Shown: positions 16,348 to 26,084, numbered from the stretch's first letter. The stretch: 64,000 nt of DNA from Halorubrum rubrum (GCF_024494685.1 NZ_JANHDM010000012.1:62001-126000), one strand, 5' to 3'. Program-made: numbers and translations. Notes: a model not told the origin generated them from the letters alone.

Positions 16348-17355
16348 ATGACTCGATCCGACGACGCCCGCTCGCCGGCCGACGCTTCGTCCGTGACCCC
16401 GAGGGAGCCCCGCGCGCGGCGACGAACCCTCCTATCGGGGACGGCCCGGCTCGCCGCCGCGGGCGCGTACGGACTCGCGTACGCCGACGGGGGGATCCCC
16501 ACGGACGCCTTCGAGCCGCCCCAGCCGGGGCCCGACGCCGATCTCACGCTCATCGCCCACCGCGGCTTCGCCGGCGAGAACCCCGAGAACACGGTCGCGG
16601 CGGTGGAGGCCGCCGCCGGCCGCGACGTCCCCGAGGACCGGCGGGCCGATCTCGTCGAGGTCGACGTCGTCCCGACCGCCGACGGCGACGTGGTGGTCTT
16701 TCACGACGACCGGCTGGCCGGCCGTGCGGGGGGCGCGCTCGGGCTCACCGACGCCGAGGGGGTCGTCTGGGAGACGGGGACGCCGACCGTCACGGACGCC
16801 GAGGTGCTCGGAAGCGGGGAAACGGTCCCGCTCCTACAGGAGGTGCTCGAGGCGTTGCCCGTCGAGGTGGGCGTGAACGTCGAGTTGAAGAACCCCGGAC
16901 GCGCCGACCTGCGGCCCGGAGAGAAACTCTCGGCGGAGGAGCTCGCAGAGCGGACCGCGGTCTGGCGGCCGTTCGTCGATCGCGTCGTGGAGGTTCTCGA
17001 CGGGCACGACAACGCGGTCCTCCTCTCGTCGTTCTGTGAGGCCGCGCTGGCGGCGAGCCGCGAGACGTCGTCGTACCCGGTCGCGCCGATCCTGTCCGAG
17101 TCGATCGCCGACGGCCTGGCGATCGCCCGCGAGCACGACGCCGAGGCGATCCACCCGGCGATCGACCTGGTCCGGGGGACGCCCTTCGCCGGCGCGGGAT
17201 CCGCGGGCGTCGACCTCGTGGAGACCGCTCGGGCGGAGGGTCGAGACGTGAACGTCTGGACGGTCGAGACGTGGTACGAGGCGCGGTGGCTCGCGGCGGT
17301 CGGCGTCGACGGGATCATCGCCGACTACGCGGGACTGCTCGAGCGGTGGCCGTGA
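16348..17355 (+). CDS. Glycerophosphodiester phosphodiesterase, probably exported
   Basis: Hydrolyses glycerophosphodiesters to glycerol 3-phosphate and an alcohol. 335 residues; the GDPD core starts at LTLIAHRGFAGENPENTVAA (catalytic His in AHRG) and continues with EVDVVPTADGDVVVFHDD (E, D metal ligands and second His). The N terminus has twin arginines (RARRRTLLSG) and a hydrophobic stretch, a possible Tat signal, though its Pro/Ala-rich start is long. Terminal WTVETWYEARWLAAVGVDGIIADY is typical. Works in lipid turnover or phosphate scavenging. Confidence 0.9.
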   Translation: MTRSDDARSPADASSVTPREPRARRRTLLSGTARLAAAGAYGLAYADGGIPTDAFEPPQPGPDADLTLIAHRGFAGENPENTVAAVEAAAGRDVPEDRRADLVEVDVVPTADGDVVVFHDDRLAGRAGGALGLTDAEGVVWETGTPTVTDAEVLGSGETVPLLQEVLEALPVEVGVNVELKNPGRADLRPGEKLSAEELAERTAVWRPFVDRVVEVLDGHDNAVLLSSFCEAALAASRETSSYPVAPILSESIADGLAIAREHDAEAIHPAIDLVRGTPFAGAGSAGVDLVETARAEGRDVNVWTVETWYEARWLAAVGVDGIIADYAGLLERWP

Positions 17356-17377
17356 TCGGGGGACGCACCGATCGCGC

Positions 17378-18580
17378 TCAGATCGGGAAGACGTCCTCGG
17401 CCGTTCGATCGTCGCCGTCGTTCGTCCCGTTCGCCGCCGTCAGATCGTCGAGCTCCGCCCGGAGTCGAGGCTCGTCCATGTCCTCGCCGATGAGGACGAG
17501 CCGTGTCCGGCGGTCGTCGTCAGGGTCCCACTCGCCGATCGGACCGGCCTGGACCGACGGGCCGGCCTGGCTCACGCCGATCACCTCGTCGGTGCCCGCG
17601 ACGGCGACGAACCCCTTCGCGCGGATCACGGAGCCGTCCCAGTCGCCGAGCCAGTCGGCGAACGCCCCCGGCTCGAACGGGTCGCCGCTACGGTAGACGA
17701 ACGAGTCGACGCCGTGGGCGGCCGCCGCGCCCTCGGCGTGATCGTGGCCGGCGTGATCGTGTCCGTGGTCGCCGTGTACGTGACCGTCGTCATCGGCGTG
17801 CTCGGCGGCGGCCGCGTCGTCGCCGTCCCCGTCGCCGCTTTCCGCCTCGCTTTCGGCGATGGCGCGCTTCCAGCCGGCCGAGCGTTTCGCCTCCTCGAAG
17901 TCGAACCGGCCCGTGTCGAGCACGCGCTCGGGGTCGACCTCGGAGTAGGTCGTCCGGATCCGCTCCGCGCGGGGGCCGAGCCGCTCGGCGACGGACTCGA
18001 TCCGGTCCATCACGTCGTCGGGGACCATGTCGGTCTTGTTCAAGAGCAGGACGTCACAGAACTCGATCCCCTCGACGAGCACGTCGGCGAGCGGACGGTC
18101 CGCGCCCGACCCGGCGTTCGCGCCGCCGGGCAGGTCCGCGCCGGCGTCGAACTCCTTCCAGAAGCCGTAGCTGTCGAGAACGGTCACCATCGTGTCCAGC
18201 CGGAACCGCTCCGTCGGATCGACCTCCGAACCCTCCGTCCCCTCGAGGAACGCCCGTGCGACCGGCACCGGCTCGGAGATCCCGGAGGACTCGACGAGGA
18301 GGTAATCGAACTCGCGGGAGTCAGCGAGCGCGGTCGCCTCGGTCAACAGGTCGTCCTGGAGCCGACAGCAGATACAGCCGTTCGAGAGGTCGATCACGCC
18401 CTCCTCGTCGTTCTCACGCGCGATCAGCTCGGCGTCGACGTTCACCTCGCCCATGTCGTTTAAGATCACGGCGATCCGTCGATCGCCCGGATTCTCCAAC
18501 AGGTGGTTCACCAGCGTCGTCTTCCCGGCGCCGAGGTACCCGCTGAGGACGGTGACGGGTATGCGATCGTCGCGTGTCAT
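17378..18580 (-). CDS. CobW/G3E family GTPase (metal chaperone)
   Basis: A 400-residue G3E P-loop GTPase. Walker [10 protein letters not shown] (14-22), the family metal-binding CxCC at C69-C72 (NGCICCRL), NKTD in LLLNKTDMV, and a C-terminal CobW_C domain. Between them is a histidine-rich stretch ([20 protein letters not shown]) that likely binds zinc or another divalent metal. COG0523 members move zinc, cobalt or other metals into client enzymes. Client unknown; it could serve the zinc enzymes nearby. The chosen start [14 protein letters not shown] at 18580 is the family's; an in-frame ATG at 18724 is rejected. Confidence 0.9.
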   Translation of the reverse strand: MTRDDRIPVTVLSGYLGAGKTTLVNHLLENPGDRRIAVILNDMGEVNVDAELIARENDEEGVIDLSNGCICCRLQDDLLTEATALADSREFDYLLVESSGISEPVPVARAFLEGTEGSEVDPTERFRLDTMVTVLDSYGFWKEFDAGADLPGGANAGSGADRPLADVLVEGIEFCDVLLLNKTDMVPDDVMDRIESVAERLGPRAERIRTTYSEVDPERVLDTGRFDFEEAKRSAGWKRAIAESEAESGDGDGDDAAAAEHADDDGHVHGDHGHDHAGHDHAEGAAAAHGVDSFVYRSGDPFEPGAFADWLGDWDGSVIRAKGFVAVAGTDEVIGVSQAGPSVQAGPIGEWDPDDDRRTRLVLIGEDMDEPRLRAELDDLTAANGTNDGDDRTAEDVFPI

Positions 18581-18729
18581 GCGTACTCGTACCCAACCGT
18601 GCCGGCGGTATGAAACGATCGATCGGACGGATCTACCGAGGTGCTCGCGAGGGATACCCTTCCGGATACCGGCGGCGAACGGCGGTTGTGAGACGTTTAT
18701 GTGTCTCGATCGGTTAGGTCGCACATCGA

Positions 18730-19389
18730 ATGGTCTCCCCGTTCGACGTGTTGGATCTCGACGAGGACGCGGACGACGCCGACGTCGAACGGGCCTATCG
18801 CGATCGGGTGAAGGAGGCGCACCCCGACACGGGCGGATCGGTGGAGGAGTTCCAACTGGTCAGGCGGGCCTACCGGGAACTCGCCGATCGCAACCTGGAC
18901 GGCGCGGAAACGAACGGGACCGGCACCGATCCCGCCGACATCGATCTCACGGAGGGGGAGGGAACCGGCTCGATCCGCGTGGAGTTCCTCGATTACGAGG
19001 TGATCGCCGACCGCGGGTGGGACCTCGCGGACGACGACCTCTTCGCGAAGGCGGCCGACGCCGACCTCGCCCCGGCCGACCACGGTCGCCTCCTCGTCGA
19101 GCCCGACGAGAGCCTGCTCGAGGCCGCCGAGAACCGCGGGTTCTCCTGGCCCTTCTCGTGTCGCGGCGGCGCGTGCGCGAACTGCGCCGTCTACCTCGTC
19201 GAGGGCGAGCTCTCCCAGCCCGCGAACCACATCCTCTCGGAGGAGCACGCCGAGCGCGGCTTCCGGCTCTCGTGTAACGGCTACCCGCTCTCCGACGAGC
19301 TGAAGGTCGTCTTCAACGTCAAACACCTCCCCGAACTCGACGAGCTGCGGCTGCCGCCCGGTCCGTTTCGCCGGGCGACCACGGAGTGA
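18730..19389 (+). CDS. J-domain/[2Fe-2S] ferredoxin fusion (haloarchaeal Fer type)
   Basis: 219 residues with two parts. The N terminus (about 1-55) is a J domain with HPD at 31-33 (EAHPDTGG), which stimulates Hsp70 chaperones in DnaJ. After an acidic linker and haloarchaeal ferredoxin insertion, the plant-type [2Fe-2S] domain carries C144, C149, C152 and C182 (CRGGACANC and RLSCNG). It could deliver electrons while docking to DnaK or to Fe-S assembly chaperones. This fusion is known in haloarchaeal annotations as ferredoxin, but the logic of the fusion is little discussed. Confidence 0.9.
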   Translation: MVSPFDVLDLDEDADDADVERAYRDRVKEAHPDTGGSVEEFQLVRRAYRELADRNLDGAETNGTGTDPADIDLTEGEGTGSIRVEFLDYEVIADRGWDLADDDLFAKAADADLAPADHGRLLVEPDESLLEAAENRGFSWPFSCRGGACANCAVYLVEGELSQPANHILSEEHAERGFRLSCNGYPLSDELKVVFNVKHLPELDELRLPPGPFRRATTE

Positions 19390-19427
19390 GACGGGATCCG
19401 ACGGCGGGCGTCGAGCGGCGATCGACT

Positions 19428-21587
19428 CTAGAGCTGCTCGGCGATGGCGGCGACGACCGCGTCCTCGACGGCGTCGCGCTCGCCCGAGAGGAAACCGATC
19501 TTCCCCTCGCGGAGCCCGGCGGTCGAGACGTCGGCGGCCGGGGCGATCTCGGCCGCTCGGGCGGCGACGTCCCGCACCGACAGGTCAGCGGTCGACCGGA
19601 CGTACAGCTCGTCGGTACCGATACCGACCGTGGCGAACGCGTCGCCGTTCGCGTGCCGCCGGTGGAGGTCGTCCAAGAGCAGCGGCGTCGGCGGGAAGTC
19701 GAACCGGTGGGTGTACTCGTCGGTGTCGAGCAGCGCGAACTCGACGCCGTCGACGGACTCGGTGACGACGTTGGCGCTCGCGGTCTCGATCTCGGTCTCG
19801 AGCTTCTCGCGGAACTGCTCGGAGACGTGCGCGGCGAGGTCGCCGCCGTCCTCGAACAGCAGGTCGGCGATGAGTTCGCGTTTGTCCTGATAGGACTGGT
19901 AGTACGCCTCGAGCGCGACCGCCTCGCGGAGCTCCGCGATCCGCTCGCGGTCGTAGCCGGCGTCGCGCGCGAGGTCGACGTAGCGGGCCGGCGCGTCGTC
20001 CCAGTAGCTCACGGCGGGCAGGTGGACGAGGTCCGTTCGGACCTCGTCGTTGATCGCCGACGCGAGCGACGCGACGAGCGCGCCCGTCGAGAGGTCGGTG
20101 TCGACGTCGGCGAGCTCCGTCGACACGAGCGTGTCGACCTGCTCGCGCGTCTCGGGGTCCGCGACCGCGGCGTCGACGACGACCGCGTCCACGTCGTAGA
20201 CGGAGAGCAGGTCGAGCCCGTCGGCGGACTCGACGGTCGAGCCGGTGCCGAGAAGCAAGAAGAGCGGGAGCTTTTCGTCGTGGCGGTCGCGGTCCTGAAG
20301 CATGCGGGTGACGTCGTTCGTCGCCGCGTCCATGTCGTAGACCGGCTCCTCCGTCGGTCGGCGGGTGAAGTAGTGGTACTCCGCGTCGCTTTTGGCGTGC
20401 TCGTCGCGGATGAGCGGAAGCACGGCGCGTTCGACCGCGGCACCGGCGACGTAGCCGTCGGCGGTGGCGGGGTGACGAACCACGACGGGCCGCGACTCGA
20501 GAACCGCCCGGCGGACCGCCTCGGCGGCGTCGAGCAGCCCCTCACCGAGCCCGGCGACGGCCTCGTCGCCGGCGAGCGGCTGGAGACCCTCCGGGCGGGC
20601 CTTCGCGGTGAGCGCCTCGGCGAGCCGGCGGCGGACCGCCTCGGCGTCCTCGCCGTCGAGCACCGCGAGTGCCTCGGTCTCCACCTGGATGTCGCCGCGG
20701 CGACGCTCGGCTTCACCGTCGATCCTGATCGCGTCGCCGACCTCGACCTCGGGGTACGCCCGGACGCCGGGTTCGACGAACGCGGCCGCGTCGACGACGC
20801 CGGTCGCGTCGCGGAGCTCGAAGATCGTCGGTCCGCCCGTCTGGTGCGTACTCACGACCTCGCCCTCCAACCGGACCGGCTCTCCGACGCGGTCCGGGAG
20901 GGTCTCGACGTCGACGCGCTCGTACTCCGCGCCCGGAGCGTCCGCGTCTTCGTCCTCCACGCCCGGCTCTTCGACGTCCCGATCCCCGGACGCTTCCGGC
21001 TCCGCGTCGGCGGGAGTATCGGCGGCCCCGTCGCTCGCTTCGGAGTCGTCGAAGTCGTCCAAACCATCCGAGTCGCCCGAGGAGTCCGACGTGACGGGTG
21101 CGTCCGTCCCCTCGGTGCGCTCATTTCCCGCGATCTCGCCGGTCGGGTCCGCTCCCTCGTCCGTGTCGTCGGCGGTCTCCGCGCCCTCGTCGTCGGGTTC
21201 CTCGTCGGGCACGTACTCGGTCTCGCCGTCCTGGACGAGCGCCCCGCGGAACTCCCGATCGGCCTGGCGGATCGACCACGAGAGGTCGATGTTCCCGTTG
21301 TCCCGGACGCCTTTCACCTGGACGAACACGTCGTCGCCCGGCTCCCACTCGAGACTGTCGAGCCGCCTGTCCAGCTCCGAGCGGTGGAGCAGCCCCGTGA
21401 TGCCCGGTGCGAGGTCGATGAACACGCCGAACTCGGCGTAGCCGTCGACGACGCCGCGGTAGAAGCGGTTCGCGACGAGCTGATCCGGGCTGTCGCCGCG
21501 GAAGTCGAATACCACGTCCTCCTGGTGTGAGCGGCAGATACGACCGCCGCCGTCGACGTCGACGCCACAGATAATACAGGTTCCCAT
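19428..21587 (-). CDS. Degenerate DHH-family protein with zinc finger, S1 and OB domains
   Basis: A 719-residue protein: N-terminal zinc ribbon-like CIICGVDVDGGGRICRSHQ (C4, C7, C18, H21), an S1 RNA-binding domain (about 40-110), a long acidic linker (about 125-235), an OB fold (RLEGEVVSTHQTGGPTIFEL) and a RecJ-like DHH/DHHA1 region. Motif I reads VRHPATADGYVAG, missing one Asp of DxDG, and the DHH triad is replaced (VVVDAAVADP). The phosphoesterase is therefore probably inactive, leaving a nucleic-acid-binding scaffold. Archaeal RecJ-like proteins associate with GINS/MCM or RNA decay; which applies here is unknown. An intact DHH protein is at 27188-28498. Either of two adjacent ATGs (21593, 21587) could be used. 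Confidence 0.85.
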   Translation of the reverse strand: MGTCIICGVDVDGGGRICRSHQEDVVFDFRGDSPDQLVANRFYRGVVDGYAEFGVFIDLAPGITGLLHRSELDRRLDSLEWEPGDDVFVQVKGVRDNGNIDLSWSIRQADREFRGALVQDGETEYVPDEEPDDEGAETADDTDEGADPTGEIAGNERTEGTDAPVTSDSSGDSDGLDDFDDSEASDGAADTPADAEPEASGDRDVEEPGVEDEDADAPGAEYERVDVETLPDRVGEPVRLEGEVVSTHQTGGPTIFELRDATGVVDAAAFVEPGVRAYPEVEVGDAIRIDGEAERRRGDIQVETEALAVLDGEDAEAVRRRLAEALTAKARPEGLQPLAGDEAVAGLGEGLLDAAEAVRRAVLESRPVVVRHPATADGYVAGAAVERAVLPLIRDEHAKSDAEYHYFTRRPTEEPVYDMDAATNDVTRMLQDRDRHDEKLPLFLLLGTGSTVESADGLDLLSVYDVDAVVVDAAVADPETREQVDTLVSTELADVDTDLSTGALVASLASAINDEVRTDLVHLPAVSYWDDAPARYVDLARDAGYDRERIAELREAVALEAYYQSYQDKRELIADLLFEDGGDLAAHVSEQFREKLETEIETASANVVTESVDGVEFALLDTDEYTHRFDFPPTPLLLDDLHRRHANGDAFATVGIGTDELYVRSTADLSVRDVAARAAEIAPAADVSTAGLREGKIGFLSGERDAVEDAVVAAIAEQL

Positions 21588-21658
21588 TTGCATGTCTCGA
21601 GTGCCTCACGCCTAAAACGGTTGTCGAAAGCCGTCCGAACGGGAGCCGTTGGCACCTG

Positions 21659-22273
21659 TCACCCGAGGAGCGTCCGCACCGCGGCCACGACCCGGTAGCC
21701 GACCCCGTATCCGAACGTCGCCGCCGGGACGCCCGCAAGAAGCGTCCGCAACGGGGAGGTTCCGTGGATCGTTCGGACGCCCACAAGCAGCAGCAGCGTC
21801 GCGTATCCGCCGCAGGCGACCCGGAGGACCGGGAACGGCGGTCCGGCGAGCGCCATCGGCGCGCTCGCGTACGCGACCACCTGTACCGTCTCGCTCACGC
21901 CGCCGCGCTCGCGGAACGAGAGCCCGCCGTCGACCTCGAGGCTGGCGATCACGAGCGACACCGTCGCGATCGCGGCGGTCAGGTGGAGGCCGACGGGGGC
22001 CGCGAGCGCCGTGACGAGCAACACCACGACGGCCGCCGAGAGCACCGTGCTCTCGGCGATCGTCGGCACCACGGTCGGATCGGTCACGACCCAGCCGAGC
22101 GTGAAGGCGGCGGCGACGGCCGCGGCGAACGTCAGCCCCGGTGCCTGGTCGCCGGGGGCGACCCCGTTCGCGAAGAAGCGTCGCGGTCGGACCAGCACCT
22201 CGACCCACGCGCGTCCCAGCGCCCGGAGGCCGCGGTCCCGCCCGCCCTCCGGGTTCTCGATCCACGAGTTCAC
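21659..22273 (-). CDS. YIP1 family membrane protein
   Basis: 204 residues with a short amphipathic N terminus (WVEVLVRPRRFFANGVAPGDQAP), characteristic of archaeal/bacterial Yip1-domain proteins (the VLVRPRRFF motif), then five hydrophobic helices (about 47-65, 75-95, 97-118, 138-160, 175-200). Function unknown; a general integral membrane protein. It lies directly upstream (65 bases) of, and in the same direction as, the DHH/OB gene. Confidence 0.8.
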   Translation of the reverse strand: MNSWIENPEGGRDRGLRALGRAWVEVLVRPRRFFANGVAPGDQAPGLTFAAAVAAAFTLGWVVTDPTVVPTIAESTVLSAAVVVLLVTALAAPVGLHLTAAIATVSLVIASLEVDGGLSFRERGGVSETVQVVAYASAPMALAGPPFPVLRVACGGYATLLLLVGVRTIHGTSPLRTLLAGVPAATFGYGVGYRVVAAVRTLLG

Positions 22274-22390
22274 GGTATCGGGTACGGCTCCCTCCGATAA
22301 CGGGGTTCCGATCCGCGCCGCCCGCCCGCGAGCGCACGGCGACCGCTCGCGCGCCGCCCGTTATCCGGACTGATATCCGGCGGGCAAACC

Positions 22391-22397
22391 CTTATAT
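22391..22397 (+). promoter_or_regulatory. TATA box for the pilin gene
   Basis: CTTATAT is 25-31 bases before ATG 22422. A purine-rich GGAGGGGGAG stretch also lies immediately before the start, but with this TATA the transcript would begin near the ATG. Confidence 0.55.
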
Positions 22398-22421
22398 CGG
22401 CGGTGGCGGAGGGGGAGACGA

Positions 22422-22886
22422 ATGTGCGGGTATCGGGAGGACGAACGGGGGTTCGCACCGATGGCCGGCACCGGCGTCCTCGTCGGCGTGGTGGTGTTGA
22501 TACTCGCAGTCGTCGGCGCGGCGATGTTCGGGCTCATCGACGGGGTCGCCCCGCCGGACGCGGAGTTCGAGGTCGAACGGGACAACGGGAGCCTCGTCGT
22601 CACCGCGGTCGGCCCGGACCCGGTCCCGGCCGAGGAGCTGTACGTCCGCGGGGAGGACCCCGACGACTCGATGACGTTCGGCGCGTGGCCCGGCGAGGGC
22701 ATCGTCCGACCGGGCGACCGGGTGACGGTGCCCAACGCCACCGGCGACGAGACCGTGGAGGTCGTCTGGGAACCGGTGGCGTTCGACCGCAGCGAGACGC
22801 TCGGCAGCTACGAGCCGGACGATGACTCCGAGATAGACGAGTGGGCCGAGGAGAACGGCCCGGAGGCCGCCCCGGTCGCGGCGTGA
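22422..22886 (+). CDS. Archaeal type IV pilin-like protein
   Basis: 154 residues with a short charged leader MCGYREDERG followed by FAPMAGTGVLVGVVVLILAV, the layout of a class III (archaeal) prepilin: peptidase PibD would cleave before the hydrophobic helix, which then packs into the pilus core. The rest is a small beta-rich domain (FEVERDNGSLVVTAVGPDPV). It stands alone without pilB/pilC-type assembly genes, as many haloarchaeal pilins do. Cell surface. Confidence 0.75.
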   Translation: MCGYREDERGFAPMAGTGVLVGVVVLILAVVGAAMFGLIDGVAPPDAEFEVERDNGSLVVTAVGPDPVPAEELYVRGEDPDDSMTFGAWPGEGIVRPGDRVTVPNATGDETVEVVWEPVAFDRSETLGSYEPDDDSEIDEWAEENGPEAAPVAA

Positions 22887-22924
22887 GGGGTTCACGGCCC
22901 GTCGGCGACGGCGTGATCGACGAG

Positions 22925-24058
22925 CTACTCCACCGACACCCACTCGCCGCGCTCGTCGGAGCGTTCGATCGCCTCGAGGATGCGCTGGACCTGATACCCC
23001 TCCTCGAACGAGGGAGAGAACTCGCCGCCCTCGGCGACCGCCGAGAGGAACTCGTAGTTCTCGTGGACGAAGGTGTGCTCCCAGCCGAGGACGTGGCCCG
23101 GCGGCCACCAGTGGTCGACGTAGGGATCGGATTCGTCGGTGACGAGCACCGTCTCGTAGCCGCGGTCGCCCTCTCGGAGCACCTCCAGTTCGTTCAGCCG
23201 CTCGAGCGAGAACCGCAGGCTCCCCGTCGATCCGTGGACCTCGATCGCGTGGTCGTTCTTGTGGCCGGTCGCGAACCGCGACGTCTCGAAGGTGCCCATC
23301 GCGCCGGAGTCGTAGGCGACCTGCGCCGAGAACGCGTCGTCGACGGTCACGTCGCGGTACTCCTCGACGTTCCCCTCGTCGTCGAGGACCGGCCGCTCCT
23401 CGACGAACGTCTCGAGGTGCCCGGAGACGCGGTCGATCCCGCCGACCGCGTCGCCGACGAGGAACCCCGCGAGGTCGATCGAGTGCGCGCCCAGGTCGCC
23501 GAGCGCGCCGGAGCCGGCGAGGTCGGCGTCCATCCGCCACGCCCAGGGCGCGTCGGGATCGACGAGCCAATCCTGGAGGTACCGCCCGCGGACGTGTCGG
23601 ATCTCGCCGATCTCGCCGTCGGCGATCAGGTTCCGCGCGTGCTGGATCGCCGGGACGAACCGGTAGTTGAACGCGCAACCCGAGGGGACGTCGGCGTTCG
23701 CGGCCGCCTCGCGCATCCGCTCTGCCCCCTCGAGGGTCGACGCGAGCGGCTTCTCACAGAGGACGGGGACGCCCGCCTCCAGCGCGGCGACCGAGGGCTC
23801 GACGTGGACGTGGTTCGGTCCCAGGTTGTAGAAGACGTCGACCGCCTCGATGGCGTCGGCCCAGTCGGTCTCGGTGTGCGGGAAGCCGAATCGGTCCGCC
23901 GCCTCCGCGAGCGCCTCCTCGTCGCGCCCGACGAGCGTGTGTCGCTCGACGGCGGGCGCGTCCGGGAAGAACATCGGGAGCCGTGCCATCGCGTTCGCGT
24001 GCGCGTTGCCCATGAATCGATACCCCAGAACGCCGATCTTCAGTGGTTCGTCTGTCAT
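22925..24058 (-). CDS. Gfo/Idh/MocA family oxidoreductase
   Basis: A 377-residue NAD(P)-dependent dehydrogenase. Rossmann start KIGVLGYRFMGNAHANAMAR, the family EKP in LCEKPLAST, and the C-terminal substrate domain with GALGDLGAHSIDLAGFLVG (catalytic D and H). Members oxidise inositols, sugars or sugar acids. ATG 24058 is chosen as the family start. It follows the sugar isomerase gene by 26 bases on the same strand, so the two are almost certainly one operon acting on the same carbohydrate or polyol. Confidence 0.92.
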   Translation of the reverse strand: MTDEPLKIGVLGYRFMGNAHANAMARLPMFFPDAPAVERHTLVGRDEEALAEAADRFGFPHTETDWADAIEAVDVFYNLGPNHVHVEPSVAALEAGVPVLCEKPLASTLEGAERMREAAANADVPSGCAFNYRFVPAIQHARNLIADGEIGEIRHVRGRYLQDWLVDPDAPWAWRMDADLAGSGALGDLGAHSIDLAGFLVGDAVGGIDRVSGHLETFVEERPVLDDEGNVEEYRDVTVDDAFSAQVAYDSGAMGTFETSRFATGHKNDHAIEVHGSTGSLRFSLERLNELEVLREGDRGYETVLVTDESDPYVDHWWPPGHVLGWEHTFVHENYEFLSAVAEGGEFSPSFEEGYQVQRILEAIERSDERGEWVSVE

Positions 24059-24084
24059 CGTCGTCGTGGTGATCGTTCGCTCGC

Positions 24085-25056
24085 TCACTCCGCCCAGTAC
24101 GCGTCTCCCGGCCGCGTCTCGAAGACGGCCCGCTGGAGCACGTCGACGGCCTTCTCCAACCCCTCGCGCGGAGAGGTGAGCGAGTCCTCGTGTTCGATCG
24201 AGAGCGCCCCCTCGTAGCCGACCATCCGGAGCGTCGAGACGACGTCCTTCCAGTGGGCCTCGCCGTGGCCGTAGCCGATCGAGCGGAAGAGCCACGAGCG
24301 GTCGGGCTCCTCGGTGTAGTCCGTCGTGTCGAGGACGCCCTTCACGCGGGCGTTCGACTCGTACACCTTCGTGTCCTTGGCGTGAACGTGGTGGATCGCG
24401 TCGTGCTCGCCGAGGAACCGGATCGCCTCCGTCACGTCGATGCCCTGCCAGTAGAGGTGGGAGGGGTCGAAGTTCGCACCCACGCGCTCGTTCGTGGCCT
24501 CCCGGAGCGCGAGCATGCCGGTCGGCTCGTAGACGAGCATGTTCGGGTGCATCTCGATCGCGACGTCGACGCCGTGGGCGTCGGCGTGTTCGGCGAGGTC
24601 GCTCCAGTAGGGGATCGCGACCTCGTCCCACTGGTACTCGTGGGCCTCGGCGTGCTCGGTCGGCCACGGGGCGGTGACCCAGTTGGGCGTCGAGTCGCCG
24701 GGCGCGCCCGCCGGGAGTCCCGAAAAGCAGGTGACGGTGTCGACGCCGAGCCGGTCGGCCAGCTCGATCGCCTCGCGCAGCTCTCGGTCCGCGTCCCCGG
24801 CGCGGTCCTCGTCGGGGTGAAGCGGGTTGTTGTGGGTCGCCAGCGCGGAGACGCGCAGGTCGTGCGTCTCGAGCAGGTCGGCAAGCGCCGCCCGCCTCGA
24901 CTCGTCGTCGAGGGACGCCTCGCGGTCGACGTGGTCCTCGCCGGGGAAGCCGCCGACGCCGAGTTCGACCGCGTCGACGCCGAGTCCCGAGAGATACGCG
25001 AACGCGTCCTCGATCGATTCCCCACCGAACGGAACGGTCAGTACGCCGATGTCCAT
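24085..25056 (-). CDS. Sugar phosphate isomerase/epimerase (xylose isomerase-like TIM barrel)
   Basis: 323 residues of the AP endonuclease 2/IolE superfamily. Metal ligands expected of the family are visible: E in VAIEMHPNML, D and H in NFDPSHLYWQG, H in IHHVHAKD, and E in LSIEHEDSL. Starts MDIGVLTVPFGGES. Together with the following Gfo/Idh/MocA enzyme it resembles inositol- or glucoside-type 3-keto sugar pathways. The pathway substrate is not determinable here; no transporter adjoins. Confidence 0.9.
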   Translation of the reverse strand: MDIGVLTVPFGGESIEDAFAYLSGLGVDAVELGVGGFPGEDHVDREASLDDESRRAALADLLETHDLRVSALATHNNPLHPDEDRAGDADRELREAIELADRLGVDTVTCFSGLPAGAPGDSTPNWVTAPWPTEHAEAHEYQWDEVAIPYWSDLAEHADAHGVDVAIEMHPNMLVYEPTGMLALREATNERVGANFDPSHLYWQGIDVTEAIRFLGEHDAIHHVHAKDTKVYESNARVKGVLDTTDYTEEPDRSWLFRSIGYGHGEAHWKDVVSTLRMVGYEGALSIEHEDSLTSPREGLEKAVDVLQRAVFETRPGDAYWAE

Positions 25057-25144
25057 GCGTTCGAATCTAACTACGTCCCGAATAAACCTTTAGGATACGG
25101 TCAGCCCGTTGGACGCCGGCGTTCCGGGACGGAACCACATGAGG

Positions 25145-25150
25145 TTTTAA
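25145..25150 (+). promoter_or_regulatory. TATA box for the PspA gene
   Basis: TTTTAA is 24-29 bases before ATG 25174, supporting a leaderless transcript. Confidence 0.5.
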
Positions 25151-25173
25151 CGGATGGAGCGTGTACAACGCCC

Positions 25174-26052
25174 ATGGGAATCCTCTCGCGCGCCTCCTAC
25201 GTCATCCGCTCCAAGGTGAACGCCCTCCTCAATCGGGCCGAGGACCCGACCGAGTCGCTCGACTACTCCTACGAGCAGATGCGTGACGAGCTTCAGGACG
25301 TCAAACAGGGGATCGCGGACCTCACGACCCAGAAGAAACGCCTGGAGATTCAAAAGCGCAAGCTCGAGGAGAACGTCGAAAAGCACAACCGACAGGCTCG
25401 GGAGGCGGTCCAGCAGGACCGCGACGACCTCGCGCGGAAGGCCTTAGAGAAGAAGAAGTCGAAGATGGCCCAGATCGAGGAGCTGGAAGGGCAGATCGCG
25501 AAGCTGAACGACACCCAGGACCAGCTCGTCGAGAAGAAGAACAAGCTCCAGAACCGCATCGAGGAGTTCCGCACGAAGAAGGAGACGATGAAGGCCCGCT
25601 ACGAGGCCGCGGAGGCCTCCTCGCGCGTCTCCGAGGCGATGACCGGCGTCGGCGACGAGATGGAGGACGTGGGTCGATCGATCGAGCGCGCCGAGGAGCG
25701 GACCGAGGAGATGGAGGCGCGCGCGGAGGCGATGGACGAGCTCGAGGAGACCGGCGCGTTCGAGGACGCGCTCTCGGACAAGGACGGCATCGATCGCGAG
25801 CTCGACGAACTCTCGACGGACAGTGAGGTCGACGCCGAACTGGAGACGCTCAAAGGCGAGCTCGGGAAGGCGGACGCCCCGAGCGAGGACGCGGACGGCG
25901 CGACCGAGAGCACGGACGAGGAGATCGACGCCGAACTCGACGATATCCAAGCCGAAGTCGACGGCGCGGACCTCGAGGAGGATCTCTCCGAGGGGGACGT
26001 CGAAGTCGACCTCGAGGAGTCCGAGACCAACGCGGACGAACAGCGGAGCTGA
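25174..26052 (+). CDS. PspA/IM30 family protein
   Basis: A 292-residue membrane-stress protein related to PspA/Vipp1, members of the ESCRT-III superfamily. MGILSRASYVIRSKVNALLN forms the amphipathic N-terminal helix; residues about 25-170 are continuous coiled coil (LTTQKKRLEIQKRKLEEN, then repeated heptads); the acidic C-terminal third (from about 200) is haloarchaeal. Likely binds the inner face of the membrane during ionic or proton-motive-force stress. No PspF or PspC homologue adjoins. Confidence 0.92.
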   Translation: MGILSRASYVIRSKVNALLNRAEDPTESLDYSYEQMRDELQDVKQGIADLTTQKKRLEIQKRKLEENVEKHNRQAREAVQQDRDDLARKALEKKKSKMAQIEELEGQIAKLNDTQDQLVEKKNKLQNRIEEFRTKKETMKARYEAAEASSRVSEAMTGVGDEMEDVGRSIERAEERTEEMEARAEAMDELEETGAFEDALSDKDGIDRELDELSTDSEVDAELETLKGELGKADAPSEDADGATESTDEEIDAELDDIQAEVDGADLEEDLSEGDVEVDLEESETNADEQRS

Positions 26053-26084
26053 GGACCCCCTCTACCCCTCGCGCCGCCGCCGAC

